NCBI GenBank assembly: GCA_027080775.1
Contig: JALWPV010000028.1
Location: forward strand, 156,364-220,363
DNA length: 64,000 bases
Direction of reading: 5' to 3'
DNA from: Acidilobaceae archaeon
Lineage (GTDB): Archaea; Thermoproteota; Thermoprotei_A; Sulfolobales; Acidilobaceae
The notes under the pieces are model-generated. The model was not told the origin of the DNA. It searched no databases and was given only the letters and a program-made list of their open reading frames with translations. The translations under genes and the position numbers were made by a program. This document shows, piece after piece, positions 23,294 through 31,785 of this stretch (position 1 is the stretch's first letter; every line of letters begins with the position of its first letter).

Positions 23294-23421
23294 CACCCCA
23301 AGGTTGCCGGGTTATGGGGCTGGGACTTTAAAGCGTTCCGTTCTTGGGTGTGTGGTTCGGCTATGTATGGATGCCGCTATTAGTGTGCTCCCGCCCGGGC
23401 GGCGTGGCATGGGTAGGCGAT

Positions 23422-24384
23422 TTGTCTCAGGGTGCAACTAGGAGCCTTGTCTTTGGGCCCGTCCGCTCTAGGAGGCTTGGCGTGTCGCTAGGTATAAATA
23501 ATATTCCATATAAGTATTGTAGTTATTCCTGCGTGTACTGCCAGCTGGGCAAGACCATCAAACTGGGCGTGGAGAGGAAGCCCTTCGTTGAGCCAGATGC
23601 ATTAGTCGACGAGGTTTCAAGGGCTCTCGAGGAGACCGGTAAGGTCGACTTCGTCACATATGTACCCGACGGCGAGCCCACCCTGGACTACAATCTAGGC
23701 GCAGAGATTAGACTGCTAAAACTAGAATTATGGGTTGACATCGCTGTACTGACAAACGCCTCGCTGCTATGGAGGAGGGATGTCAGGCTGGACCTCTCAG
23801 GGGCGGATCTAGTCTCTCTGAAGGTTGATGCTGCAAGCAAGGACGTCTGGAGGAAGATAAACAGGCCTCACCCCAGCCTCGACTTCAATACTGTAATCAG
23901 GGGGCTTAGGGAGTTTGCCTCGGAATACACGGGCGCAATCATAACGGAGACAATGCTGGTCCGCGGGGTTAACGATGACCCTAGCGAGCTCCGCGGTATA
24001 GCCGATATAATAGCTTCAATATCTCCTATGAAGGCATACATAATGATACCCACGAGACCCCCAGCGGAGCCCTGGGTTAGGGGCGCTAACGCCGAGGCAC
24101 TAGCGCTCCTGCACGAGGAGCTGAGATCCAGGGGTATCAGTGCGGAGCTCTTAACAACGGATGAGCCGCCTCCCCCCGCCTCACCTAGGGATCCGGTGAA
24201 GTATATACTGTCGACGGCGTTAGTGCATCCCCTGAAGCTCGACTATGCTAAGATGCTCGTAAGGCAGGCTGGCCTGGATCCTGATAGAGTTATTGAGGAG
24301 CTAGTTTTAAGGGGTGATGTAAAGGCCGTAGAGTATAGGGGGGAGACTTTCCTCATTAGACGCCCACCGAATACACACCACTAG
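23422..24384 (+). CDS. Radical SAM protein of unknown substrate
   Basis: A 320-residue radical SAM enzyme. The 4Fe-4S motif CxxxCxxC is in YKYCSYSCVYCQLG. SAM-binding elements include YVPDGEPTLD (GEP) and VLTNASLL. The N-terminal RSLVFGPVRSRRLGVSLGIN is shared by COG0731-like/archaeal radical SAM proteins of undefined role. A C-terminal wHTH-like tail (YAKMLVRQAGLDPDRVIEEL) could bind nucleic acid. TTG at 23422 is chosen because conserved sequence begins right after it; the frame is open upstream. Confidence 0.82.
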   Translation: MSQGATRSLVFGPVRSRRLGVSLGINNIPYKYCSYSCVYCQLGKTIKLGVERKPFVEPDALVDEVSRALEETGKVDFVTYVPDGEPTLDYNLGAEIRLLKLELWVDIAVLTNASLLWRRDVRLDLSGADLVSLKVDAASKDVWRKINRPHPSLDFNTVIRGLREFASEYTGAIITETMLVRGVNDDPSELRGIADIIASISPMKAYIMIPTRPPAEPWVRGANAEALALLHEELRSRGISAELLTTDEPPPPASPRDPVKYILSTALVHPLKLDYAKMLVRQAGLDPDRVIEELVLRGDVKAVEYRGETFLIRRPPNTHH

Positions 24385-24402
24385 GCTTGGAGGTGTCGTG
24401 GC

Positions 24403-26085
24403 GTGCCACTAGGAGACCTAGGAGTTATAAGCCTGGCTTATGGTGTTAACCACTACGAGGTTGACAAGCCCTACGATAGGCTTCTGGGAGTCTTCTCCAG
24501 GGAAAAAGCTGACTTCAGGACTCTTGGAGAGTTTGCTGGGAGAGAACTCTATGAAGCGGCCTACTGGGTCGACAGGTTCTCCAACCCATACCTCTATACG
24601 TGGAGCATTCTAGGCGAGCGTGCGGACCTAAGCCTGCTGGCTCCCGAGGAGAGGCGGGTCCTGGAGAAGCTGGTGGTGGACTTCGGCGTTAACAGGCACC
24701 CCTTCGAGGGTAGGCCCTGGCATAACCACTACACGGCCCTGTACCTTATTGGCGACCCCGGTATAAGCTGCATATTAACAATAACGATACAGACCGCGTA
24801 TGCCCTCTACAAATACGCCGAGGGAGAGCTTAGGGATTACTACAAGGGACTGGCCGGGATTGAGAAGCCTCCACTCTGGGGGGCCACCTGGTTCACCGAG
24901 GTCCAAGGCGGTAGCGACCTAGGGGCTAATACGACAACTGCTAAGCTGGTCAACGGTAAATACGAGTTGTATGGGTATAAGTACTTCGCCAGCGGCGCTG
25001 GCATAGCCGACATAGCGCTAGCCACGGCCAGGCTCCCCGGCTCTAGGCCGGGCGCCAAGGGCCTCAGTCTCTTCGCAGTGCCGCGAGTCAACTCGCGGGG
25101 GGAGCTGAACTATCACGTGAGGAGGCTCAAGTGGAAGAGTGGCACGGTGCCAGTGCCCACTGGCGAGGTGGAGTTTACTGGTGCCGAGGCGTATCTCCTA
25201 GGTGAGCCAGATAAGGGTATCTACTACACGCTCGAGGACCTCATGGTCTCCAGGCTCGCGAACTCGATTGGGGCCCTGGGGATAGCTCGCAAGGCCTACA
25301 TCGAGGCCTACGGCTACTCATCGATCAGGAGGGCATTCGGGAAGAGACTTGTGGAGCACCCGCTCGCACTTAGGGATCTGGTAGACATGGAGGCCGAGAT
25401 CGAGGCTATGACCGCGTTGACGCTCTACACTATATCCCTCTTCGACTCCGCCTGGGGCTCGAGGCCCCCCTATGATGCTAAGTACCACTATGCCCGCCTG
25501 ATGACGCATATAGTCAAGAATATGACCGCGGAGACCTCGGCCCGCATCACGCAGACGGCCATGGAGCTCCTCGGAGGCATAGGCTTCCTCCACGAGTTCG
25601 CCGTCGAGCGCTGGCACCGGGAGGCCCTGATAACCCCGATCTGGGAGGGCACGAGCAACATACAAGCCCTAGACATGCTGGAGGCGATGTACAAGAAGAG
25701 GGCACACGAGGAACTCGTGAAGTCCACGGAGGAAATCGCCTCAGCAAGCCCCGAGCCTGCCCTGGCAGAGAAGGCCCTCCAGAGGATAAGAGACGAGATA
25801 AACAGAGCGGCCTCAAACCCTGGCCAGGCCGAGTACTTCGCTAAAGATATACTAAGAGGCATAGGAGCGGCCTCGGCAGTGATACTGCTACTGGAGGGAG
25901 CCAGGCACACGGGCGACGAGTCCTTCGTCACCGCAGCCAAGTACTACTACGAGACCCGCCTAGAGGGGAAGCACGCCAGGCCTCTAGAGCGCCGCGAAGC
26001 CCTGGAGTTAGCCTCCCTGAGAGGAGCACTCGACGAGATAGACTGGGAGGCAAAGGCGAGGGAGGCGCTGCACCTCACAAGATAA
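24403..26085 (+). CDS. Acyl-CoA dehydrogenase family protein, AidB-like
   Basis: A 560-residue FAD enzyme of the long AidB-type branch. Visible: GATWFTEVQGGSDLGANTTT (FAD/substrate loop), LLGGIGFLHEFAVERWHREA (FAD-binding helix) and ITPIWEGTSNIQALDMLEAM, where the E in WEGT is the usual catalytic-base region in several ACADs. The extra C-terminal helical domain of about 120 residues is typical of AidB-like forms. It probably oxidises an acyl-CoA; a DNA-protective role as for E. coli AidB is less likely. Starts at GTG 24403, 18 bp after the radical SAM gene. Confidence 0.88.
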   Translation: MPLGDLGVISLAYGVNHYEVDKPYDRLLGVFSREKADFRTLGEFAGRELYEAAYWVDRFSNPYLYTWSILGERADLSLLAPEERRVLEKLVVDFGVNRHPFEGRPWHNHYTALYLIGDPGISCILTITIQTAYALYKYAEGELRDYYKGLAGIEKPPLWGATWFTEVQGGSDLGANTTTAKLVNGKYELYGYKYFASGAGIADIALATARLPGSRPGAKGLSLFAVPRVNSRGELNYHVRRLKWKSGTVPVPTGEVEFTGAEAYLLGEPDKGIYYTLEDLMVSRLANSIGALGIARKAYIEAYGYSSIRRAFGKRLVEHPLALRDLVDMEAEIEAMTALTLYTISLFDSAWGSRPPYDAKYHYARLMTHIVKNMTAETSARITQTAMELLGGIGFLHEFAVERWHREALITPIWEGTSNIQALDMLEAMYKKRAHEELVKSTEEIASASPEPALAEKALQRIRDEINRAASNPGQAEYFAKDILRGIGAASAVILLLEGARHTGDESFVTAAKYYYETRLEGKHARPLERREALELASLRGALDEIDWEAKAREALHLTR

Positions 26086-26112
26086 ACCCTCCCAGAAGCC
26101 AGTGCCTCAAGG

Positions 26113-26438
26113 GGGGCCGCGGCTGGCGGCCCACGGGCCCCGTAGGGGGCCTGAGGAAGCTCCGCCCTCCCCGCGGCAGCCGGGCCCCGCAAGGGGCGCG
26201 GGTGACACCCGCGGCTCCGGCACAGAAACGGCACGGCCCCCCGCTAGGTCGAGGACGCGGCGAGGCCCCCCAGGCGACTGGGGGGCAGTAACCCGCTGAG
26301 GAAGCGGGGGGATGCGGTGAAACGGCCGTCCCCGGCGGAGCAAGGCCCCGGGGCGATGAGGGCCGCGCGAGGCCCTGGGGGTTGGCCGCTGAGTCGAATG
26401 CCGCCGCAGTACAGAAGGCGGGCTATAGCCGCGGCCCC
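26113..26438 (+). ncRNA. rnpB: RNase P RNA (archaeal)
   Basis: Catalytic RNA that matures tRNA 5' ends. Helix P1 is a perfect 12-bp pairing of 26113-26124 (GGGGCCGCGGCT) with 26427-26438 (AGCCGCGGCCCC). Universal elements appear in order: CTGAGGAAGCTCCGCCC (P4 5' strand region), CACAGAAACGG, GGTGAAACGGCC, GGAGCAAGGCC and near the 3' end TACAGAAGGCGGGCTATA (P4 3' strand, AGA..GGGCTA). The 326-nt length fits archaeal type A. The strand has no plausible protein gene here. Ends are set by P1 and may be off by a few bases. Confidence 0.93.
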
Positions 26439-26466
26439 ACTACTTTCTTCCGCTGTCAAGCTTCTA

Positions 26467-26862
26467 CTATTCGTCGCCGAGACGGTGCACAGTGCCTGGA
26501 AGTTGGCTTCTGTCGGAGAAGTGAACTGTGTAGTACTTCGGCTTTAAGCCGGACACTATCACGTTCCACGCCTTCCAGGGGTCGGTGTGATCGCCGCAGG
26601 TGTATACGTCGAGCGTGGCGTAGTTGTACTCTACCCATGTATGGAGGGCTATATGGCTCTCGAGGACAACCGCTATGACGCTGACGCCGCCCTTAGGGCC
26701 TGGCACGCGCCAGCTACGCAGGTCCAGTAACGTTGCCCCAGAAGCCTTTACCGCATCAAGCACTAGGCTTCTCAGGTAGTCCTCGTCTCCCGCTATGTCG
26801 CGTGGTATATCGTAGAGGCTGCCGTACACGTGCTTGCCTACAACTCTATCCACAGCTGGCAT
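26467..26862 (-). CDS. speD: Pyruvoyl-dependent decarboxylase proenzyme, SpeD family (AdoMet or arginine decarboxylase)
   Basis: A 131-residue self-cleaving proenzyme for polyamine synthesis. The cleavage site is the Ser in VIAVVLESHIALHTWVEYN; the new N-terminal Ser becomes the pyruvoyl group. DVYTCGDHTDPWKAW is the second family block. Crenarchaea have two paralogues of this fold, AdoMet decarboxylase and an arginine decarboxylase that arose from it. The GKHVYGSLYD start and the KGGVSV block look closer to the arginine type as I remember it, so specificity is left open. ATG at 26862. Confidence 0.85.
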   Translation of the reverse strand: MPAVDRVVGKHVYGSLYDIPRDIAGDEDYLRSLVLDAVKASGATLLDLRSWRVPGPKGGVSVIAVVLESHIALHTWVEYNYATLDVYTCGDHTDPWKAWNVIVSGLKPKYYTVHFSDRSQLPGTVHRLGDE

Positions 26863-26958
26863 TGGTGTCTCCCCAGGAGCGCTGGACGATGTCGGGGAGG
26901 TTTTTATAGGGTCCTAGAGCCCCGTAGGTTTTATGGAGTGCACCGAGGTGGTTTTGCA

Positions 26959-27450
26959 GTGGTACTATTCGGCCTCGTGGTAACTAGCGATCGCGTGTAC
27001 CGGGGCGAGAAGGAAGACAAAGTCACCCCGCTAGTAAGGGAGCGCCTAGAGGCTGCGGGACACGTGCTTGCTTACTCAGCCATAGCCCCCAACGAGCCCA
27101 ACGCCATAAGGAGGGGGGTAGAGGAGGCCTGCCGGGCCGCCGAGATAGTCCTCGTAACGGGTGGCACAGGGATCTCGCCCCGCGATATAAGCGTGGACGT
27201 CGTGGCTTCAATGGCCTATAGGAGGGTCCCCGGCTTCGGGGAGGCTCATAGGAGGGCTAGCTGGGAGGAAGTGGGGGAGAGAGCGATGCTGAGCCGGGCC
27301 GACGCCTTCATAGTAAAACCCGATGGCTCCAAGCAATGCTTCGTCGCAGTAAGCCCTGGGAGCCCCAGCGCCGTAGACCTCGCGCTAACACTAATCCTGC
27401 CAGTTGCACAGCATGTAGTGGATCAGCTTAGCGGTAAACCACACCCCTAG
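26959..27450 (+). CDS. moaB: Molybdenum cofactor biosynthesis protein MoaB/MogA
   Basis: Adenylylates or inserts into molybdopterin, a late step of Mo/W cofactor synthesis. The 163-residue product has FGLVVTSDRVYRGEKEDKV at the start, IVLVTGGTGISPRDISVDVV (the TGGTG.S.RD signature) and VAVSPGSPSAVDLALTLILP near the end. GTG at 26959 is chosen because the family begins with this strand and GAGGTGG lies upstream; the frame is open for 129 bp further. Partner gene moaA lies at 37606. Divergent from speD. Confidence 0.92.
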   Translation: MVLFGLVVTSDRVYRGEKEDKVTPLVRERLEAAGHVLAYSAIAPNEPNAIRRGVEEACRAAEIVLVTGGTGISPRDISVDVVASMAYRRVPGFGEAHRRASWEEVGERAMLSRADAFIVKPDGSKQCFVAVSPGSPSAVDLALTLILPVAQHVVDQLSGKPHP

Positions 27451-27502
27451 CCCCGCCGCCTCGATCCTGTGTGACACGAGGATAGAGTGCAACGGAGGAG
27501 GT

Positions 27503-27628
27503 GCCCGGTCCCGGCTCGGGGGGGCTGCAGGGCCTCTCGGACCCCACGGCCACCCCCGACGCGGCCGGCTTAACTTCCGGGTTCGATATGAGTCCGGGTG
27601 TTACCCGGCCGCTATGGCCGGGCCGGGC
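27503..27628 (-). rRNA. rrf: 5S ribosomal RNA
   Basis: Reverse-strand 5S rRNA. Read from 27628 it begins GCCCGGCCCGG, contains the strongly conserved ACACCCGGACTCATATCGAA and CCCGGAAGTTAAGCC blocks of crenarchaeal 5S, and ends CCGGGACCGGGC, pairing with the 5' end as helix I. No 16S or 23S is adjacent, normal for Crenarchaea, where 5S is unlinked. Ends are estimated from helix I. Confidence 0.94.
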
Positions 27629-27644
27629 GTGTTGCTACACCCTA

Positions 27645-27662
27645 CAGCTAGGGTATAAATGT
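27645..27662 (-). promoter_or_regulatory. Promoter (TATA box) of the 5S rRNA gene
   Basis: On the reverse strand CACATTTATACCC lies about 24 bp upstream of the 5S 5' end at 27628, the expected distance for an archaeal TATA box. It is the only AT-rich stretch in the neighbourhood. Confidence 0.7.
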
Positions 27663-27862
27663 GTGAGCCCCCCGCGCCTCGAGGTATCAGCCCCTAGAAG
27701 GCCTTCAAGGCCGGAGGCGTCCCGGGTCCAAAATGTGGTGTCCTGATAACCCTCAGTAGGCCCCGCTATGCCGGGCGGGGCGATGAGGAGCCAACACCTA
27801 GGGAGACCGGGTTGGTGTGACCTCTTCCCTGCGGCTGGAGCCCCGCCGTCACCGTGGCTTAG
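27663..27862. other. Structured GC-rich gap, possible non-coding RNA
   Basis: A 200-bp non-coding stretch between the 5S promoter and the 3' end of the next gene. Several hairpins can be drawn: CCTCA/TGAGG closing GCCCCGC-TATGCCGG-GCGGGGC; ACACC/GGTGT with a 15-nt loop; GGT-ATCAG pairing with CTGAT-AACC; and GGCC-TTCAA-GGCC. This is more structure than a plain spacer. No tRNA, SRP RNA or clear H/ACA or C/D boxes are recognised, and the strand is not determined. Confidence 0.35.
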
Positions 27863-28663
27863 CTAGTAGTATACTACTTCGAGTCTTACGGATTCAAGGT
27901 GTAGTCTCGAGGGATCGAAGAGTGAGTTCCTCCTCCCCCTGAGGCTTCGGATTGCAATGTAGTCGTCCTCGGTTACCAGGCCCTCACGATACATCACCAC
28001 GGCGCATCGAGTAGTGGCCGCCGCCTCAGCTAGGCCTCCCTCAGAGAGGAGGTCGAGGCCTGATTGGGCGTCAGCAAGCGAGAGGCCACACGCCCCCGGG
28101 GGGTGAGTGTGGAGGCTCATGGAGGCCTTGAGGAAGGGGATCCTCACGCTACCCCTCTCGCCCTCGAGCACTGCGAGTCTACCATCTCTGGTGTAGATAT
28201 AGATGTACTCAACCCCCTCTCTGGCTGTCTTGCGGGCGCTCTCCCTAATCAGGCCTGAGTCCGTCTGGATCACTCGAGCTGGCGCCGTGCTGTAGAGGCT
28301 GGAGAGAGAGGCGTCCCCCTCGTAGTCCCAGCGCGATGTTACGGTTACACGCGCCCCGTTGGCTAGGGTGTACTCGCCTAGGACCCCCCTGTGGCCGGGT
28401 ACGTTGACATCGACCACGAGCGAGCCCCCGCTTAGGGCTGAGATCGTATCCTCAACGCTAAGCAGGTAGCCGGGGATGCCTACGCCGAGTAGGTCGAAGT
28501 CGCCCTCATAGTTGAGTTCGACGGACTCGATGACGGAGTAAACCACGGCGGCGTAGAGTGAGCCGCGCGTAACTTTAATCCACTGCTCCTTCAAGACTCC
28601 ATCCCTCCCGGGGACGCGTCTGAGGGGGCTCGGAGATCTCTGGGGCTCCGTGGTCGCCGACAT
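27863..28663 (-). CDS. Hypothetical protein with JAMM/MPN-like HxHP...SxxD motif (266 aa)
   Basis: Most of the chain is unrecognised, with a beta-rich N-terminal two thirds (LYAAVVYSVIESVELNYEGD, YTLANGARVTVTSRWDYEGD). Near residues 180-205 it reads MSLHTHPPGACGLSLADAQS, an H-x-H-P followed by S-x-x-D, the zinc-binding pattern of JAMM/MPN+ metalloproteases and deubiquitinases. An upstream Glu (LEGERGSV region) could be the fourth element. So a metal-dependent isopeptidase-like activity is possible but unproven. Its start overlaps the divergent methyltransferase start by 14 bp. Confidence 0.65.
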   Translation of the reverse strand: MSATTEPQRSPSPLRRVPGRDGVLKEQWIKVTRGSLYAAVVYSVIESVELNYEGDFDLLGVGIPGYLLSVEDTISALSGGSLVVDVNVPGHRGVLGEYTLANGARVTVTSRWDYEGDASLSSLYSTAPARVIQTDSGLIRESARKTAREGVEYIYIYTRDGRLAVLEGERGSVRIPFLKASMSLHTHPPGACGLSLADAQSGLDLLSEGGLAEAAATTRCAVVMYREGLVTEDDYIAIRSLRGRRNSLFDPSRLHLESVRLEVVYY

Positions 28664-29393
28664 AGAGCGCCTAGTACTGAGTGGGTGCTACGAGAGGGTT
28701 AACATGCTTATGAGTATGTTCCAGGCGCCACGGCTCCGCAGGCTAGCGGCGGAGAAGGCTCAGGGCGGTGTGGTAGCAGACCTAGGCGCCGGCCCGGGCT
28801 ACACAGCCCTCGAGGACTGCAGAGCCTCCAGGGGCCTTGTGGTGCTGGTCGATGCATCACCAGCAATGTTATCTATAGCATCGGCTATGCTTGAGTCGGA
28901 ATGCGCAGGCATGCACGTGGAGGTGGCCGGGCTCTTCGAGGCCCTACCACTCCCTGATTGTAGCGTAGACGCAGTCACAGCCACGTTCTCGTTGAGGGAT
29001 GCCATAGATAGGGAGGCGGCCGTGAGGGAGGCTGCAAGGATCCTCAAGCCTAATGGCAGGCTCGTGGTGGTAGACCTCTACAGGCCCCGGGGGAGGCTCG
29101 CTCTAGCCTTAGCTAGGCTGTACTTCACTATAGTCCCAGTGCTAGGCGCCATAATAGCTGGTTGCCCGAGGCAGGCGAGGAGCTATCTAGGCCTGCAGAG
29201 CACCCTCCCGAGGATGGAGACTCTCGAGGGCATGAAGGCGCTGCTCTCGAGGTACTTCAGGAGGGTCGAAGCCATTAAGCCTCTACCCTCCACGGGGATA
29301 TGGGTAGCTGAGGAACCCATAGCGGGGTGTGGCCACCCTGGGAGAGAAGGGCTACTCCAGGAGGGGCGAGACAATAGCAGCGTTACTCGATGA
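28650..29393 (+). CDS. Class I SAM-dependent methyltransferase (UbiE/MenG-like)
   Basis: A 247-residue methyltransferase. SAM motif I is GGVVADLGAGPGYTALE, the acidic ribose ligand is in GLVVLVDASPAML, and motif post-II is PDCSVDAVTATFSLRDAIDR, the F.LRD..D form typical of UbiE/COQ5 (F.LRN..D). ARILKPNGRLVVVDL is motif III. It probably methylates a quinone precursor or similar lipid. GTG start at 28650. Overlaps the next gene by 65 bp. Confidence 0.8.
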   Translation: MVADIERLVLSGCYERVNMLMSMFQAPRLRRLAAEKAQGGVVADLGAGPGYTALEDCRASRGLVVLVDASPAMLSIASAMLESECAGMHVEVAGLFEALPLPDCSVDAVTATFSLRDAIDREAAVREAARILKPNGRLVVVDLYRPRGRLALALARLYFTIVPVLGAIIAGCPRQARSYLGLQSTLPRMETLEGMKALLSRYFRRVEAIKPLPSTGIWVAEEPIAGCGHPGREGLLQEGRDNSSVTR

Positions 29394-29751
29394 CGTTGTA
29401 ATAGCAGCCCTTGTCTCGGTCCTAGTGGGGCTCCTACTCCACTGGGCAGGCTTCATAAGCGTCAAGTGGGTTGCAATGGGCTCCGCCGTTGTAACGGCCC
29501 TATTCGCAGCGGTGGCGTCCGCTGTCTACAAGGTGCACTCTAGAAGACCCACAGTCGGCCCGGAGGCCCTCATAGGTGCTCGGGGGGTTGTAGTGGAGTC
29601 CTCTAGGCCCGCTGGCGAGGCCCTAGTCGAGGTGGAGGGTGAACTTTGGAGAGCAGTCCATACTCGCGGTGAGGCACTGGTCCGGGGAGAGAGGGTTAGG
29701 GTGGTCGGGTACAGGGGGCTAGTTTTAATTGTAGAGAAAGAGGGGGGTTAG
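29329..29751 (+). CDS. NfeD-like membrane protein with OB-fold C-terminal domain
   Basis: A 140-residue protein with two transmembrane helices (VVIAALVSVLVGLLLHWAGF, WVAMGSAVVTALFAAVASA), then an NfeD-type OB domain (TVGPEALIGARGVVVES, GEALVEVEGELWRAV, GERVRVVGYRGLVLIVE). Short NfeD proteins partner SPFH/stomatin-like membrane proteins. GTG start at 29329 inside the methyltransferase gene. It converges on the acyl-CoA dehydrogenase with a 4-bp overlap. Confidence 0.85.
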   Translation: MATLGEKGYSRRGETIAALLDDVVIAALVSVLVGLLLHWAGFISVKWVAMGSAVVTALFAAVASAVYKVHSRRPTVGPEALIGARGVVVESSRPAGEALVEVEGELWRAVHTRGEALVRGERVRVVGYRGLVLIVEKEGG

Positions 29752-30977
29752 CCCCTCACGTACTCCCTGCCTATGACCTCACGAGCCACTATGTAGCGCA
29801 TTATGTTCTGCGTCCCCTCCGCTCCCACGTAGTAAGAGAGCTGGCCCAGCATTCCCCTGAACACGTTCGCCTCCTCGGTGAAGCTGAATGCGCCCATGGT
29901 CTTCATTAGGACCTTGAACGCCTCCTCAGCCGTCTCGACAGCGGCTATCTTGGCGGCTGCCGCCGGGAAGTTGAGGTCGTGTGGCCTCAGGCCAGCCTCC
30001 TCCTTTATGTAGATCCTATCGGCCATCTGAGCCGCCTTGTAGACGAGTAGCCTGGCGGCCTCTACCTTAACGGCGACCTCAGCTATGGGGAAGCTGACGC
30101 CCTGGAAGCTTGCTATAGGCCTGTCGTCGAAGAGCCTCCTCTCCCTAGCGTACTCGACGGCCCTCTCGAGCGCCCACTGAGCGCCTCCCACGTTTGCTGC
30201 CGAGACGAGTACCCTGGCTAGGGCGAAGCCCTGCATGGCTATGTAGAAGCCCTTGTTTACCTCGCCGATAACGTGGCTAGCCGGAACCGGGGTGTTGTCG
30301 AACCTCATAAGACCCGTGGATATGGCGTGCCTGCCTATCGTGTTGAGTATACTGTACTCGAATCCCCCAGGCCTCTTACCGTGGTCGTTTCCTATGAATG
30401 CCAGGGCCGTTATAGCTCTATGCCTCTCCTCGAGCTTCCCAGTCCTCGTTATCAGGAACCAGCCGCCTAGATCCAGCTGCTCCATCCCCTCCCTTAGTCC
30501 GCTTATGTAGACCTTCTCTCCTGTGACCCTGTAGACGTCGCCGTCTAGGACTGCCCTGGTCCTAGTTCCGGCGACGTCGCTGCCCCCGTGGGGCTCCGTG
30601 GAGGCTATGCCGAAGAAGCCGCGGCCCTTGCCGACTAGGGGTAGCACCTTACTCTTAACCTCCTCCGGTCCAAACTTGTAGAGTATGAAGGGCCAGGCGT
30701 TGTTTAGCAGGGTGAACACCGCCGTGGCTAGCGCTGGGTCGGCGTAGGCCACCTGCTCGACGGCCAGAGCCGCCAGGAGAAAGCTACCGCCCTGACCCCC
30801 GTACTCCTCGGGCACGGGTATTGCGAAGAGTCCCTGCTCTCCCATCTTGTGGAGTAGCTCCGTAGGTATCCTCCTCTCGGCGTCGGCCTTAATCCATATG
30901 GGTGCCAGCTCTTTCTGGAGGAACTCGCGGACAGCCTCCTGGAACAGCTTCTCGTCGGGCGAGAGCGTGAAATCCAC
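29748..30977 (-). CDS. Acyl-CoA dehydrogenase
   Basis: A 409-residue FAD enzyme oxidising the alpha-beta bond of acyl-CoA. N-terminal helical domain (DEKLFQEAVREFLQKELAPI), FAD loop GIASTEPHGGSDVAGTRTRA, central beta domain (YRVTGEKVYISGLREGMEQL) and C-terminal domain with MGAFSFTEEANVFRGMLGQL, YYVGAEGTQNIMRYIVAREV (EGT region of the catalytic base/FAD contact). The full length is normal. With the MmgE/PrpD gene, AidB-like enzyme and thioesterase it suggests fatty-acid or branched-acyl degradation. Confidence 0.92.
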   Translation of the reverse strand: MDFTLSPDEKLFQEAVREFLQKELAPIWIKADAERRIPTELLHKMGEQGLFAIPVPEEYGGQGGSFLLAALAVEQVAYADPALATAVFTLLNNAWPFILYKFGPEEVKSKVLPLVGKGRGFFGIASTEPHGGSDVAGTRTRAVLDGDVYRVTGEKVYISGLREGMEQLDLGGWFLITRTGKLEERHRAITALAFIGNDHGKRPGGFEYSILNTIGRHAISTGLMRFDNTPVPASHVIGEVNKGFYIAMQGFALARVLVSAANVGGAQWALERAVEYARERRLFDDRPIASFQGVSFPIAEVAVKVEAARLLVYKAAQMADRIYIKEEAGLRPHDLNFPAAAAKIAAVETAEEAFKVLMKTMGAFSFTEEANVFRGMLGQLSYYVGAEGTQNIMRYIVAREVIGREYVRG

Positions 30978-31077
30978 CTCTACGCACCTCGGCCCACCGG
31001 AGATGGAGGGGTTAATGAGCGAGGCGCAATGCCCGGTAAAGGATTACCGGTGGCCGCGAGAGTCGGGTGCGGCTCGT

Positions 31078-31785
31078 CTACTTACCGCCCTCACCATAGT
31101 ATATCACGACGTTCAACTGGGCGAGGGCGGTCTTCCTACGCTCACCGCGGGGGTCAGGCACCACCCTACCCCTGACGAGCTTCCTCCTCCGCTCCCCTTT
31201 CTCTCGCGGGTGGAAGCCGGGCGGTCCCGAGAGGAGGACAGCCTTCTTCAGCGCCCCGGGCACGCCGGGGTGCATGGGTATGCCAGTGGCATCGCTCCCC
31301 CCTCTGATCTTGAGCTTGACTCCCTCGAATCCTATTATCGAACCGTCGAAGACGTCCCCTATCTCGAGGCCAGCGAGGCGTATGGCTGTCTCCTCGGGGA
31401 CAGCTATCTGCCAGGCCTTGGCTCTGAACGCCTCTGCCTCGGCCTCGAGGTTCCCTGCAACCTCTCCCAGGAGCTCCATACTCACTTGGACCTCGTAGTC
31501 CCCTAGGTCATCGCTTACCTCGACCTTGAATGGGACATTGGCCTTCTTGCCGTCCTCGGTGATGAACCTCAGGGTCATGACGCCGATCTCCCCAAGTGAG
31601 AGTTCCTCGTAGAGCTTCCTACTCACCCTGGCGATGGGTAGCTCGCTCCTATCCTTTTCCTTCGACTTCCTCATAGAGTCCCTGTACTCTATATCCTCGA
31701 CGCCCTTAACTTTAACCTTAACCACCTTGTCACCGGCGCGGGGATCCGATATCACTATCCTCAACGGAGGCCTTTCCATGCTCAT
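31078..31785 (-). CDS. rps6e: 30S ribosomal protein S6e with long N-terminal extension
   Basis: The C-terminal 130 residues match S6e: WQIAVPEETAIRLAGLEIGD, GFEGVKLKIRGGSDATGIPM (GGSD..G.PM), LLSGPPGFHPREKGERRRKL (SG.PGF.P...GERRRK) and TALAQLNVVI. Usual archaeal S6e is about 125-135 residues; here about 100 extra N-terminal residues (LRIVISDPRAGDKVVKVKVK through FKVEVSDDLGDYEVQVSMEL) form an additional beta-rich domain. This extension may be lineage-specific. ATG start. Confidence 0.88.
   Translation of the reverse strand: MSMERPPLRIVISDPRAGDKVVKVKVKGVEDIEYRDSMRKSKEKDRSELPIARVSRKLYEELSLGEIGVMTLRFITEDGKKANVPFKVEVSDDLGDYEVQVSMELLGEVAGNLEAEAEAFRAKAWQIAVPEETAIRLAGLEIGDVFDGSIIGFEGVKLKIRGGSDATGIPMHPGVPGALKKAVLLSGPPGFHPREKGERRRKLVRGRVVPDPRGERRKTALAQLNVVIYYGEGGK

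Noticed and set aside
26107..26547. Several open frames on both strands in the GC-rich region after the AidB-like gene
   Set aside because: They overlap the RNase P RNA and have Arg/Pro/Gly shadow composition with no domain.
27501..27630. Forward-strand ORF (start 27501) as a gene
   Set aside because: It is antisense to the 5S rRNA and ends without domain content.
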